Positions 24,301 to 35,160 of a DNA stretch of 64,000 nucleotides are shown here, one piece after another; positions within the stretch are counted from its first letter, which is position 1; each line of letters begins with the position of its first letter. Position numbers and translations under genes: made by a program. Source of the DNA: Oryzias latipes (taxonomy: Eukaryota > Chordata > Actinopteri > Beloniformes > Adrianichthyidae); NCBI RefSeq assembly GCF_002234675.1, contig NC_019876.2, forward strand, positions 14,382,829 through 14,446,828, given 5' to 3'. The notes beneath the pieces were generated by a model, which was not told the DNA's origin, did not search any database, and worked only from the letters and a program-made list of their open reading frames with translations.

Positions 24301-27300
24301 AGTAACCGATTAACCAATGAAGCATGTTTTTGGACGGATGGAGGAAGCCGTAGTCCCCGGAGAAAACCCACGCATGCACGGGGAGAACACGCAAACTCCA
24401 CACAGAAACATTGGTGTTCTGTTTCAGGTCCCAGCCGGGACTTGAACAGGGACTCTAACCACTGCTGCTAACCGCTCCGCCCGCCCACACACAAATAAAC
24501 TGGCCTTTGCAAATTAGATCAAGACAGGGCTATTTGTAGTTGAACTTCTTAAAGAACCCTTTCCAACTGCTGCTTAATTTATTTAAAAAAAAAAAAACAT
24601 TATTGATGAACTGAGTTCAGAACAGACTGATCCCACTGTGGATCCTATGGTGAGTGTACTACAATCCGCCAAGTTTATGAGTTTATGATTTCACTGTTCT
24701 TTCTTTTGGGTTCACACCAATATTCCAGTGTGTTTTGTCCTGTGTTGGATCAGCCATCTGGGCCAACCACGCCTCCTCATTTAGATAAAGGTTTGATCTA
24801 AAGTTACTCCTGGTAGTTTCTGTAGAATTGGACTGAACTTTTGAGAATATGTGCTCTGGTCCCAAATAAAAAGAATTAATAAAACTGATCTGATATCAAA
24901 TGAACTGATAACTGCAAAGCCTTTCTGTCCAGGATGTTTCCTGGTCGAGTCCTACCAGCTCCAGCCCAATCAGATCACTGCAGGTCTGCGAAATGTCTCT
25001 ACGCCTGGCTTATCGCTGCAGCTGGGAAAGTAGTACAGACTGACCCAGATACTAGGAGATGGTGTCTAGGTGAGAGGCCTATGCTTGGTTCCAATTATTG
25101 AATCAACTATTGTAATTATTTGACCCCCATATTAACATAAACCAAACAGAAATGTGTGAGCTACTGTAAGTCCTTGAATGCATTAATGGCAAGAATCACT
25201 TCCTGTCTGTTTGTCCTAAGCTGACAATCATGAAGATCAAATTCTGCAAAGGACAAAACGATGATCGGTTTCTACAATCCAATTTATTGAAATGTAAGAT
25301 TCCATGGACTGTATTTTCCGCACTATAAGGAGCAATTAAAAGCCTTAATTTTTTAAAGATCTATCTATCTATCTATCTATCTATCTATATAAAAAACACA
25401 AAATATAGATTAATTCTAGTTGTGCTTAATAATGTTGAAGTGGGAATATGCTAACATGTAACATTGTTGGACTTTGTTTTTGTTTTTTTACATATTACCA
25501 TCAAAGTTGACAGTTAGCGTAGTCACAGTGACGTTTGCTTTAGCGGCAATTTACAGATTTTGTGAATACAATAACGCGGCTAACATGTAGCAGTGCCGGA
25601 CTTTGTTTTTTTTACGTGTTACTAACAAGGTTGACAGTTAGCGTAGTCACAGTGAAGTTTGTTTTAGCGGTGAGTTGCTGGTGTTACAGGTATTGTGACT
25701 ACGCTAACATGGCTAACGCTCCTAGCGTGGCTAACAAACGTTTCGTCTTGAGTATTTCAATTCCACCAAACTGATTGTAAATAGTGGTTTTGTTAACTCT
25801 GTATGTTTATCAATCTGGTACTTCAACTCACCATGTTCACGTAGCGCGCGCACAAACTGCTGCGGGCTGAGGGGAAAAAGCGGATCAACCTTAAACAGCT
25901 GTGGAACGTTTTCAAATCATAAAGTCTGACTGATGGACTTATCTCTGACTATTTTGTCTCTCCTAATGCGCCCTATAGTGCGATGCACCTTATATTTGAC
26001 ATAGGTTTAAAAGTAGACCATTCACTGACGATGCACCTTATAAGGTGGAAGTGAAAACAAATGTAAAATAACAAAATAAGACAAACAAGACAAAAATGTA
26101 TACACAACAAAAATCAAAAAGGGAATGAGAAGTAGAAAAATCTTACAATCTCTCACCCCCTTAACTTATTTCATTATATCCCTAAACTTAGTACTCCCAC
26201 TGTCAAAGTTCAGTGTCCAAGCTAAGAGTACATTTGGTTTCAGTTGCAGATGTGATGCTCATTTCCAAAAACATTCAAATGAATAACACCTCATTTTGTA
26301 GGCATACATATTTACAAATGCTAATGTTCTGTTTTGTTTATGTATATATTTATCAATAATCGTTTTTCTGTATTTCTACTTTAACTCTTTTATGTTTTAA
26401 TGCTATAGTTTAAAACGAACACCAGTTCTGAGGGACTTACCTGTGCCAGGTACTCGAGTCCTGGTGGAATCCCAATAGGCACCAGGGGGACTGGGGCAGC
26501 CCCGACCAGTGGGGCGCCATACTCCGGTCCCTGACCTGGTTGATACATAACAGGTGGACCCTGGTTGTAGCCCATGTTAAAGCCAGGTGGGGGTGCTTGA
26601 TTAGGGTCTCCATACCCCCCACCAGGAGCGGGATAAGGAAAGTGGCCTGGGTAACCTGAAGATACAGAGACAAGGATTTTCCATCACTTCTAATAGAATC
26701 ACAATGTTATTTTACTAAACAGATAAAGACATTAAGGGGGGAAAAAACAAACCTTTTTTTTATTTTTTTATTATCAGGCGAAGTTGAGGTCAAACATCAC
26801 CAAAGGTCCATGCGATACTTTAAACCTCAATGTTAAGACTATTTGAAAAGCTTTAGGTAATCATTCTCTTTAAGGCGGCTCTAAAGCTCCATTACTCACG
26901 AGGTTGTGGTGGGAAAAGAAAGTACTAGTAAAGGTATAAAAACGCCACAGTACTGGATTCGCACAAACGCTGTTAAGTGATTTTTAAAGACAACCATTAC
27001 GAGCCACAGTACATCATCACATGGACAGGGTATGACAGCAATAAGCGGCTGGTTTAGTGCGGCTGGCAGTTGATATTTCCAGAGAGCTCAAAAAATTATT
27101 TCCTGAATTGAAATGCATATTAAAAGCACCAAGAAGAAACGACAGCAGGAAATGGAGGGAAAAGAAAAGACCGCACCAACGTATCGGAATTTGCTGATTT
27201 GAATCATTTTGTTTAGGAGTTAAGACACTAAACAAGCTTTTACACTACAGTCCTTACAGAGAAAGATGGCACAGTAGCGTAAAAGCACATTGAGAAGCTG

Positions 27301-28038
27301 CTTTAAGCGAGGTCACGCAGTAGAATCATACTGAAGTATTTACTGAAATGCCAAGAGATTTGGGAGCAGCTTCCTTCCCGATAAGTGTGAGACTCCTTTT
27401 TCTAAAGAAACGCCTGAGTTTCCAATTACCTTTCCAGCTTGCACAATGACAATTAGATTAGATCTAAAGAAGTTTTTGATAACAAGCAAGACATGGAAAG
27501 AAACAGGCTCCTCGGAAATCAGATTCAGAGTACGTAAAAAGTGCAAAATAAAGAAGAAGTCTACTTTTATTTAGAACTGTTCATTTCTACTTTCATGAAC
27601 GTTTACCCTACACCTATTTGAACCGTTTTTTTCTTGGCTCCAGATTAAAATTTCCCTCTTCAATGTTAAAAGGTCAGCACATGTCCCATGAGGTGAATCA
27701 CACTCATTTTCATATGACAGTGCTAAACTAAACAATGTGTTAAGCCACCAACAAAACCTGTCTAAAAAATGAGTCATGTTGGATGACTGAACTGTGCTTT
27801 TGCCCCGATCCCTTTTTCAAATCCTCCTCTATTAAACTAAAAACAAAGAAGAAGAAAAAGACAAGAGTTTCAAACTCTGAAAATAAGATAATTAAAATGC
27901 ACACATATTTTCAAAGAAAGTATGTGTGTATTGGAGTTTACAAAAAAAAAGTTGAATGACCCGCATTGCATTCTGGGTATAAAAGACAAAAATTAGGATG
28001 ACAGAAGAATATTAAAACATCTTAAAAAGGAATAATTA

Positions 28039-28105
<67 letters not shown>

Positions 28106-28616
28106 TCAAATAAAGGAAGCACTGGGGCAAATTTTTCACATTTCACAAAGAAAAGAAGGTCATTGGTCCGCATTGCATTCTGGGTCTAAAAGCAAAAAAA
28201 AAAAATAGAAAGACAGGCTAGTATTAAAAATATTCAAATTAAGTAATTTATATTTAAATAAGGAAGCATTGGATCTAATTGTTCAGAATTCACGGTTATT
28301 AATCTGCAATATTGTGTTCTGGGTGGAGAGACACACCCACGCATGTTTCACTTCTTTTGTTGTTAGTTTATTTTTTTCTTCTCTAATTTTTAAACTGTTT
28401 CCGGGTACTTTCTTAAATAATTTAAAATAGAATAAAAAAATAAAAGGAAAAAAAGGAAAAATAAAGATTCTTCGCCATTTGTTCTCTTTCACGCAAAGTG
28501 GGCGTGGTTAGCACTTTCCATGAGATATTCTAATGGAAACATTTTTATTTTAATTGGACACACCTGTTCATCACAGATAAGCCGTTTCTGCCGTTAAACT
28601 TACCCGGAGCAGACAT
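12074..28616 (-). CDS. plscr3: Phospholipid scramblase 3
   Basis: Coding exons on the minus strand: 28604-28616, 26441-26655, 21882-21924, 21574-21794, 13875-14036, 12201-12359, 12074-12133. All phases close and give 290 residues, the usual scramblase length. The N-terminus is Pro/Gly/Tyr-rich ([18 protein letters not shown]...), the protein-interaction region of the family. A cysteine cluster, CVSCCCPCC at residues 153-161, is the expected palmitoylation site. An EF-hand-like calcium loop with DTDNFG and PLDLD lies at residues 244-257. A hydrophobic helix at about 261-277 precedes a short C-terminal tail. PLSCR3 is the mitochondrial member that moves cardiolipin and other phospholipids between leaflets in response to calcium. 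The identity within PLSCR1-4 rests mainly on the TNK1 neighbour, as in mammals. Introns of 4.5 and 7.5 kb carry several transposons. Confidence 0.93.
12888..13331 (-). repeat. TIR repeat family A, copy in PLSCR3 intron 6
   Basis: Reverse-oriented copy ending in GAGTGGGACTTTAA at 13331. It contains the characteristic CTCCATTCTGATGCATCC, TTTTTGTTGCACCGCC and CTAATGAACTCCTGC blocks. The left end is lost in a T-run. Confidence 0.75.
13660..13765. repeat. Fragment of a common fish interspersed repeat
   Basis: Has the TTCATTCATTCATCCA lead-in, CCCTTTCAGGGTAATGCGG and GGAGCCTATCCTGG. This is the same type of repeat as the longer copy at 24155-24480. Confidence 0.5.
14511..15241. mobile_element. Non-autonomous hAT transposon in PLSCR3 intron 4
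   Basis: The left end CAAGGCTCTGCAACCT at 14511 is inverted at the right end (CAAGGGCTTGCAACCT on the minus strand, ending at 15241). Flanking 8-mers are ATCTAACT (14503-14510) and TTCTAACT (15242-15249), seven of eight identical. It is 731 bases long, has no transposase frame and is rich in A/T. Confidence 0.8.
15787..15802. repeat. Poly-C tract
   Basis: An uninterrupted run of C about 16 bases long within an unclassified repeat-like segment (15490-15900). Confidence 0.9.
15972..17683. mobile_element. 1.7-kb non-autonomous hAT transposon in PLSCR3 intron 4
   Basis: The left end CAGTGGCGGACTTAG (15972) pairs with the right end (CAGGGGCGGAACTACC on the minus strand, ending at 17683). GGGGCCCCAGGC occurs just inside both ends. 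Flanking 8-mers are AGAAGTGG (15964-15971) and AGAATTGG (17684-17691), seven of eight identical. The interior has only short ORFs and many T-runs. Confidence 0.85.
18326..18357. repeat. Poly-T tract
   Basis: About 30 uninterrupted T. It adjoins a complex segment (18358-19040) that is probably part of a retroelement, with a purine-rich stretch at 18550-18640. Confidence 0.8.
18358..19040. repeat. Unclassified retroelement-like segment
   Basis: Higher-complexity sequence following a poly-T tract. It includes a GA-rich run (18545-18640) and a C-rich segment (18950-19040). No ORF is supported. The abrupt change in composition suggests an inserted element, but its ends were not found. Confidence 0.35.
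19194..21080. mobile_element. Possible composite element bounded by ACGAG/CGTAAATTTACGA-type repeats
   Basis: Near 19194-19330 the sequence repeats units such as AAATTTACGAGATAAAGGTCG. Near 20990-21080 the same kind of unit returns (CTCGTAAATTTACAACTTTAAAGTCG). Related units occur at 51120-51240. These look like terminal subrepeats of a DNA transposon. Boundaries and superfamily are uncertain. Confidence 0.35.
20470..20847 (-). pseudogene. Non-LTR retrotransposon ORF2 C-terminal fragment
   Basis: A 125-codon open frame on the minus strand encodes [20 protein letters not shown] followed by [16 protein letters not shown]. This is the characteristic stretch downstream of the reverse transcriptase in LINE ORF2 proteins. 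The frame ends in a stop after KWRKMVG, but the catalytic domain is absent, so the copy is 5'-truncated and dead. Higher GC than the surroundings supports a recent insertion. The clade is not assigned. Confidence 0.75.
22715..23217 (+). repeat. TIR repeat family A, near full copy in PLSCR3 intron 2
   Basis: Starts AAAGTCCTACTTTTC and ends CAGAGTGGGTCTTTAA. It contains the CCTCAGAGTTGTGGG, GGATCCATCAGAATGGAGC and AATAAAGAAATATTCAG blocks. Both termini resemble the inverted repeats of the family. Confidence 0.75.
23466..23660 (+). mobile_element. piggyBac-like MITE family B, copy 1
   Basis: Starts CCCTTGTACTATC and ends GTGCACAAGGG. It shares the CATGACAAAGGTGG, GATTTCATGTAATC and GGTCTAGATGACCCAAC blocks with the copies at 35837, 39063 and 58432. 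The flanking TTAA is degraded on the left. Confidence 0.7.
23690..24150 (+). mobile_element. 3' fragment of a non-LTR retrotransposon
   Basis: The sequence contains the CTTTACACTGGCTGCTG segment followed by a broken coding-like stretch. It ends with ATGTAAAGCACTTTGCATTG, the usual 3' tail of fish L2/CR1-like LINEs. No open frame remains. Confidence 0.5.
24155..24480. repeat. Common teleost interspersed repeat
   Basis: Recognisable blocks in order: GTCCCTTTCGGGGACACGGG, GTCGCCAGTCTGTCGG, CACTCACATTCACACCTAGG, GGCAATTTAGAGTAACC, GGAGAAAACCCACGCATG, GGGGAGAACACGCAAACTCC. This repeat is very widespread in fish genomes and has no coding capacity here. Confidence 0.75.
25312..26047. mobile_element. 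Repeat with CCGCACTATAAGG termini (copy 2)
   Basis: The left end reads TGTATTTTCCGCACTATAAGG. The right end, read on the minus strand, gives TTCCACCTTATAAGGTGCATC. Inside are two tandem related blocks with GTTGACAGTTAGCGTAGTCAC at about 25506 and 25630, and an ATCT microsatellite. It lies in PLSCR3 intron 2. Confidence 0.6.
25360..25388. repeat. (ATCT)n microsatellite
   Basis: Seven perfect ATCT units inside the element at 25312-26047. Confidence 0.95.
28042..28104. repeat. (AT)n microsatellite
   Basis: An uninterrupted AT run of about 63 bases in PLSCR3 intron 1. It lies between two diverged copies of a CATTGCATTCTGGGT-containing segment (27964 and 28169). Confidence 0.95.
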
Positions 28617-29152
28617 TTTGAGGAGCGGCCCCTTAACTGGACAAGAAAAAACACGTCACACTTCCCGAATCACTAGGGGGGAGGGAAACGGAGAAGATGA
28701 AGATGAGGAGGAGGAGGATGAAGAAGGGGTCCTGCAACATGAGCCAACCTCGGAGGAGGGGGGAGTCCACAAAAACATTAAGCAAAAAATACGATAAAAA
28801 GGATGTTCAAACTGTCTTCTGTGACTTATGGTGGTTTTCCATCGACAAACAGTGCATTTAGTAAAAATTTAAATTAATAAAAAATAATCCAAGCAAATAA
28901 AAAAATACCTTTATAAACGCAAAGTCCCTCAAAACAGAGTTGGTCTCTTCCACCACTACTAGCTACACAAATCTCTGAACGTAAAGGAAACAAAGCTAAA
29001 TTAGCTCAAATTCAACATTATTCCTACGGTTTTTTACAGTCAGCCTTTGCTGCTACCTAAACGCCCTCCAGCACGATGTATACTTCCATCTGAAAACAGC
29101 TTCGCCCTTTAACTTTAACCACAAAACACATACATTTGTACCAAAGTCTCAC

Positions 29153-29220
29153 CTGTTTGATGGGTGACGACAGCAGAAACTCAATGAAAAAACACAACCG
29201 AGGAAACCAACCGGGCGGTT
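29153..29220 (-). other. Probable non-coding first exon of PLSCR3
   Basis: On the minus strand the sequence runs ...CCCATCAAACAG into GTGAGAC, a good donor at 29152. A strong acceptor (TTTTTTCTTGTCCAG) precedes 28636, 20 bases upstream of the PLSCR3 ATG at 28616. This implies a 5' UTR intron. The upstream limit of the exon is a guess, as no TATA box was recognised. Confidence 0.5.
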
Positions 29221-29574
29221 TTCTTTCTCCCCCAACCTGTTAATGCTTTTACAACCACTCCTTTCCTTACTTTCATTTGCCTCCTCCCCTTCCAGTCTTA
29301 AAGGACCACATCAACAATTCAGCAAAGGCTGGAGTGTGTGGAAAAATTATGTTTTAATAAACAGTTATCGATTGTGTCGATAAGGATTAACTCTAAACGT
29401 GTCTATGTGTGTCTGTTTGTGTGTGTGTGTGTATCAAAGGTTTAAGATCTCATAAAAGGCCTTTAAAGTCGCGTTTGGGCGAGTTTAGCGAAGATTGCGC
29501 GCAGCTGCAACCAGGGGTAGTTGCGGCTGCAAGGAGGGAGGGGCCTCCTCTGACAGAGTCGATGCGAACAACCA

Positions 29575-29588
29575 CCACCAGGGGGCAG
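29575..29588 (+). promoter_or_regulatory. CTCF-like motif
   Basis: CCACCAGGGGGCAG is an exact match to the usual CTCF core. It lies about 350 bases upstream of the probable PLSCR3 first exon, in a GC-rich patch that may itself be repeat-derived. Confidence 0.45.
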
Positions 29589-30596
29589 TAATGCACCGGG
29601 GATAAACGCCTGATGGGACGCAGATGCAATTCCAGATGTGCAGCGGAAGATTAAAAGCCAAGGGGGGAAAACAGATGGGGGGGGGGGGGGGTCTATACGT
29701 ACATCAACATATGACATATTACTGGATGAAAAACTATTTGGAAAAAGAGGAAACTTGGTGATATGGTATTTTTTGAATCATGCTTGAGTCATGAACCAGC
29801 CGCAGCCCCATTCCAGTGAATGGTGTTTACAATCTATATTATTGCTGAGCTTCTGCAATAAACTGGGAGGGGGAAGAACCAAACATTGTCATACCAAAGA
29901 GATTCTGAGTAGCCCCTTATTGACATAGTAATGTTTTATGGCTCTTTTGATGGATCCAAATGTTTAAGGATGTAGAGAGCCTTTTGTTTTGGTTGGATTC
30001 TCAAAGTAAAAGAAGAAAGGTGCTCAGTTTTTGCACGCTTTCAAGCAATCGTGTCTCTGTGAGACACAAAAACAAAAGGAGTTCATGCAAGATAAATATT
30101 ATGAAAGAAAAGATATCTGATGAATCATGCACTTTTATCTTAATAAATTAATTCAGCGTGAGTCCTACATGATTTTTTCCTTTGATTTCCTGTACGTCTG
30201 CCAGCTGAATGACAAAAAAACGAAACCATTTTCACTGTATTGACCCCAAAAAGTGTCAGGAAAGTATATTAATGTAACGTTAATTGTAATAAAACTGCAC
30301 CACTTTTGATTTTAAATGATAAGATTTAATGGAATCTGGTGTGCAATATAATTAGTATGACTAAACTAAACAAACATTTGGCAAATAATTCAGATTCATA
30401 TCCTAATACACAGCAACTGTCAGGAAACGGAGACACAATTTTGTTTCCTCTCAACTTTACCAGCTTGTGAAGACGCAAACGCATTTTTCTAAAACCCATT
30501 TCTAGCCTTTTCACCAAACATGAACTTTCCGTGGAGAAACTCTGCCCTCTTGTGGTAGAAATTTACATTTGTTGTCGAGTGGTTGTCAATAAAAAA

Positions 30597-30832
30597 AATG
30601 ATTCAAATCATGTTGTTGGTGTTTTTAACATGTTATTGTGGCATTTTTCTGATGCTGATGATGGGTGACATATATAAAGAAAAGAAAATTGCATTTCCGC
30701 GTATTTCTTTTTTCAAATCGTTGAGACATGTCACACAAACTGACGTCTTTTGGTTTAGGATAAAACCATAATTAACTGACCACTGGGGACGCTTTTAAAA
30801 TAAATCAAAAGATGATCAGAGTGGGACTTTAA
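30597..30832 (-). repeat. TIR repeat family A, internally deleted copy
   Basis: Keeps the GTGTTTTTAACATGTTATTG end and the GATGATCAGAGTGGGACTTTAA end, but lacks most of the middle. Confidence 0.7.
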
Positions 30833-31072
30833 ATAGTAGTTTGTTTGTTTGTTGTTTTTGAAATGAATCCTTGTTCCTCTTGAACAGCACCTTCACCTGA
30901 GTACAATTGAAACTCCAAATGACTGCTTTCACTTTCAATGGGTTTGGATCATAAATGAGCAAAACGTGGATTCCTGGCCTATAGCCCACAAAATATCACC
31001 TTTTTCAAAGGATGTTAAAGTTTCTAACTAAGAAAGTTAACTTTGTATTAATTTCAGTTGGTTTTGTTATAC

Positions 31073-31858
31073 CAGGGGTGTCCAAACCTTTTGCAAAGAT
31101 GGTCAGATTTGGTGAAATAAAAATGTGTGAGGGGCCAACCAATCGGCATGCTTTCTTTAAATCTTTAACAACTTTCATATTTGAAGACCAGAAATAAACT
31201 AAAGGAGAAATCTGTTTGGATAAAAACCTTTTGTCAGCATGGAGTCTGGGTACCTCTGAAACGTTTTGTATTGTTCACGATTAAATGCTGAAGCTAATTC
31301 TTCTTGAACAGTCCTGGTACATCGCTGGTCCGCCCTGGGAGAGGATACCTCCTTTATGTAGACGTCTCTGAGGTTCCTTCTTTATTTTTCCCTGGAATTT
31401 GTTTTGTTGAGTTTTTTCCTTCAAGAAGGAGGGTTGGTTTAGTTTAACAATCAGCTATTGTATTTTATAACGGATTTTATGTTTTGTAAAATTAGTGAAA
31501 CCAGTTGAGACAACTGTGTTGTAATATTGGGCGATAGAAACAAAACTCAACAGAACTGAACTGAATGCTGACTGTAAACATCAAATATACAGGAAAATGA
31601 CACAAATAGTCGTCTTATTCAGAAAATATTGTGGTTTTGATCACAGAAATAAATCATTCTGTTCTTCTCCTTTGGCCCCTAAGGCTTTCAAGGTCCAGCA
31701 GCCTAAGGTTGTCGCCTCAGGTTAACAACAGCTTAAGATGTAGTTTAGCCAATCACAATCAAGAAATTGTAATCTTAGAAAGTGCATTACTGATTTTAGG
31801 AGAGGAATCTGTGGGCCAGCAAAAAAATGTCCCCCGGGCCAGACTTTGGACATGCATG
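31073..31858. mobile_element. hAT-like element with CAGGGGTGTCCAAA terminus
   Basis: The left end CAGGGGTGTCCAAACC is typical of Charlie-type hAT elements. The right end GGGCCAGACTTTGGACATG is its imperfect inverse. No clean 8-bp duplication could be aligned, so the ends may be eroded. No transposase frame is present. Confidence 0.6.
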
Positions 31859-33239
31859 GTTTATATCTTGCATTGTAGCATAAATTAGTCTTTGTTTGAT
31901 TTTGAAAAACGAACTAAAAAGGCTGCAGAATAAGTGCTGAAATGCTGCTTTCAGACAGATTTGTCACATATTCTAACCAGATTACAAAGTCAGTCCGAAT
32001 ATTTGGCAAAAGAATAGCATTTTCCATTCCAATATTTGAAAAAGGTGATTTTAAATTTATTTTTTGCTACTTTAGCCACACACAGAAAAAACATTTCAGG
32101 ACAAAATTGGCCTTTTTGATTTGAAATTAACTTTTGTTATTGATTTTTCTGTCTTTTTTTTAGAACACCATCTTATGTAATGCAGTCATTAAAACTAACA
32201 AAAAAATTAGTTATTTTAAGACCTTTTTGATGTATTCAACACAGGGAGACTCCTATATTTGCACTACTTTATAATTAAGTTAGCAAATAAGCTACAAAAT
32301 CAAATATTTATGATATCTATTTAAAAAGTCCTGTGCATTTAACAAACAAAAATAAATTGTAATAAACAAAGATATTGCCGTCAGTTGAGGTTATTTATTT
32401 TCATCCAAAGATGTGGATATGGTTTCTGAGTAAAAAACCTTCATATAACACTTTATGTAAAAATATTCTATTTACATAGCTTTTGAGTATACTAGTATTG
32501 TAAAAATAAAAAATAAAAGTAATTTTATTCTAAATTAGCCCTAGAAGTGTGTATGACGGGATGAATCATTTAGATCCTACATAAAATAATCTTCATCCTG
32601 ACAATCCATCAATGTCTGAAAACAGACGTAGCTTTACTGTGTGCTGTGCAAACTCCGACATGACATTTGAATAGAGATGTTGTCTTGTTTCAGCTCTTTT
32701 CCTGTTATTCTTGTCTGGGAATTTTCATGTGTGTAGAAGGCAATAGACTCTTTGAGTCTATATTTGGTTCCTGCCTGATACTTATAGGGTCCAGGACCGG
32801 GGCGGAGTGAAGAAAAAAAAAATCATTAAGCACACACGCATAAACACACACCCACAGAGAGAAGAAAACACTTTTCTGAGTTAGTCTACTGAGATGGTTA
32901 AAGAGCACGACTGAAAAATAAATGAATACAAATCAGATTAGTAATTTTTTATCTTTTTTATTTTTATTATACAAGAAAAAACACCAATAAATGCTGAAGC
33001 CTTTTTAACCCAACGCTCATATATTTAATTTGATGGTTGACCAAAAATGTAATCTTATTTAATCAATAGAATGGATAAAAATTGATCGAACTATTTTGAT
33101 TCACAAACTCAAAAGTTTTATTTTTTTAATGACGCAGTCAATCAAACTTATGAATTTACATGAAAGTTTGTAACATGTATCCCTGTGCACGGTCTCTGAA
33201 TGAGGTTTGTTCTCCCTCAAACAAGAAAGAAACTTTTTT

Positions 33240-33376
33240 TTTTTACAATCGAAGCGAAACAAAACGAAATGAAACAAGTCGAATCCAATCCAATAGATAC
33301 GAATCGAAACTCAACAAACGTATTGCATCACATCGCATTGCAATAAATCAAATCAAATCAAATCAAATCAAATCAA
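33240..33376. repeat. Pentamer-rich tract ending in (AATCA)n
   Basis: Degenerate AATCG/AAACG units (33250-33340) grade into six or more clean AATCA units at 33344-33376. Confidence 0.8.
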
Positions 33377-33769
33377 AACACAAGTTATTTAATGACTAAA
33401 ATAGACCTCCACCCCATGCACACGAATTAATGATTACAGTTTTTTGTGTATTTAACAAAGGAATCCTGTCAAATACCTCAAAACAACAATTACATTTGGG
33501 GTTTAGACTTATGAAAAAAAAACTTTGGTGTATTACCAAATCCTTTACTGTATAGTTAACAAAATTTAAAAGCACAGCAAAACTAATATATTTGTAGATC
33601 ATCAGCAATCATGACCATTAAATAAGTACTAAATCTCCAAACAACAAACACTTAATTTCTTTATCTCAATTTGTCCTTTTAAGTAACCATTATCCTCTCC
33701 CTGCTTCTGAACTAAAATTAATTGTCAAACTGCAGCCAATAAAGACATCCTTTTAGGCATATTACTCTC

Positions 33770-33985
33770 CTAATTGCAATAAAAGAATGCGCATGTCTCT
33801 CTCACACACAGCCAGACTCCTAATGAGGTCTGTCCCTGATAATGGGGTTAATCAGTGCAGCCTATCTGGCTTCGGCCCCTGATGACATGCTGCCAGCCTC
33901 GTTGGAGTTTATTTATACTTGGCTGATCTATCAGCACTGGCTCTATGTTTGGCCAGTCTCCGGATTCAAAAATAGAAATAATTAG
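33770..33985. promoter_or_regulatory. Candidate conserved non-coding element
   Basis: A block of unusually even complexity amid AT-rich DNA, without a coding frame or repeat termini. It carries dense homeodomain- and GATA-like sites: CCTAATGAGG, CCTGATAATGGGG, GGGTTAATCAG and GGCTGATCTATCAG. This pattern is typical of developmental enhancers in vertebrates. The interpretation is inference. Confidence 0.35.
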
Positions 33986-34439
33986 GACGGGGTGGAAAAG
34001 GAGGAAAAGTGAAAACGTGTCTGAATGTGCATACTCTCTAAGTACAATCCCCCCACCCCATCCTCTGCCAATGTCTCCATCCATGCCGCTACTCTGTCTC
34101 GCTGATGTGTTTTGTTTCTGGAGACAGAGGCAGCAGCAAGGCAGGCGGAGGAGGAAGAGGAGGAGAAGATGAGGGGTGGAGAGGGATGTGTGTGGTCTGG
34201 ATTGGGTGGTAGTCTGCTGGTGAAGTCAGGCGAAGCAGAGTGGAGGTCGCCACACACCCGGGGCAGATAGCATCTCTGATCTTTGTCGGTAAACCCGTCT
34301 TCCAGTTAGAGAAGTTTCCAAAACAAAAAATAATTATTAAAGTCTTTATCCTTTTTCTTATTTATTGTTTGAAATAATATGAGAGTAACCTATGAAAAAT
34401 ATTTCATTTGTGTTATTTAATCAACTGTGATGGATTTAC

Positions 34440-34810
34440 GAAAAGACATTGTGTTTTTAACATGTTCTTGTGACAAAATTAAGATTTAAAATCGTGTTTC
34501 TTACTATTTCTTTATTTAAATTGTTGTGAATCAGGAGCAGATGAAAAAAATGCATATTTGTGACATAGAAAATACGCTGGGCCTATTCCACAATGGGGAG
34601 GGGAAGTGGGGGCGGGGTTGCTCCGTGCCAATGGTCCTGCCCAAAACTAAGAGGCAAATTTCTGATGAACTCCTGCCGCTCTGCAGAAACTATGTCCTAG
34701 AAAACGACACAGTTTTTTTTAAATTTTGCATAAAAATGTAATAAACAAAATGAAAAGACCAGTGGGAACGCTTTGAATATATCTCCATGGATGATTGGAA
34801 TGGGACTTTG
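34440..34810 (-). repeat. TIR repeat family A, intergenic copy
   Basis: Starts near GTGTTTTTAACATGTTCTTG and ends GGAATGGGACTTTG. It contains CAGGAGCAGATGAAAA and GATGAACTCCTGCCGCTC. Confidence 0.7.
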
Positions 34811-34949
34811 ACATGGAAAGACTAAAACTGCAACCTAAACCACCAAATTCATCAAGATTTTTCAAAAAGTGTTCTAGGGCCAACAATAAAAGCAGACAGC
34901 AGTGGATGCAGTTTGTTTTTCTCAGCAGTAAACTTTGTCAGCTTACGGA

Positions 34950-35124
34950 TATCTACCACCCCGTTTGTTTCTCGGATCTCCTTGCACTCTTTGCTGCTGA
35001 TTACCTGGACCAGGTGTGTTCCGTCAATCAGAAAGAACGGTCGTCTGAATTAGCAAATCAAGAGAGAGACCTGAATAAAAGGGCAGGGTGGTGGATCTTG
35101 AGGACCAGGGTTGGGCAGCCCTGG
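34950..35124. repeat. hAT-type right-end fragment
   Basis: Ends with TTGAGGACCAGGGTTGGGCAG. This resembles the CAGGGTTGCCCAAC terminus of common fish hAT repeats. No left end was found. Confidence 0.4.
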
Positions 35125-35139
35125 TATAGGTGTTGCCAT

Positions 35140-35160
35140 CACACACACACACACACACAC
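35140..35160. repeat. (CA)n microsatellite
   Basis: Ten CA units. Confidence 0.95.

Larger units (their letters stand above)
29700..33760. other. Gene-poor intergenic region
   Basis: Between the PLSCR3 first exon and the conserved-looking block at 33770. Apart from the two elements listed inside it, the sequence is AT-rich with short chance ORFs. No exon pair, tRNA or other gene was supported. Confidence 0.4.

Noticed and set aside
31065-31072. 8-bp target duplication for the hAT at 31073
   Set aside because: TGTTATAC does not align with the right flank GTTTATAT closely enough to claim.
33160-33399. ORF rich in Asn/Lys/Ser
   Set aside because: It is a translation of the degenerate AATCG/AATCA repeat tract.
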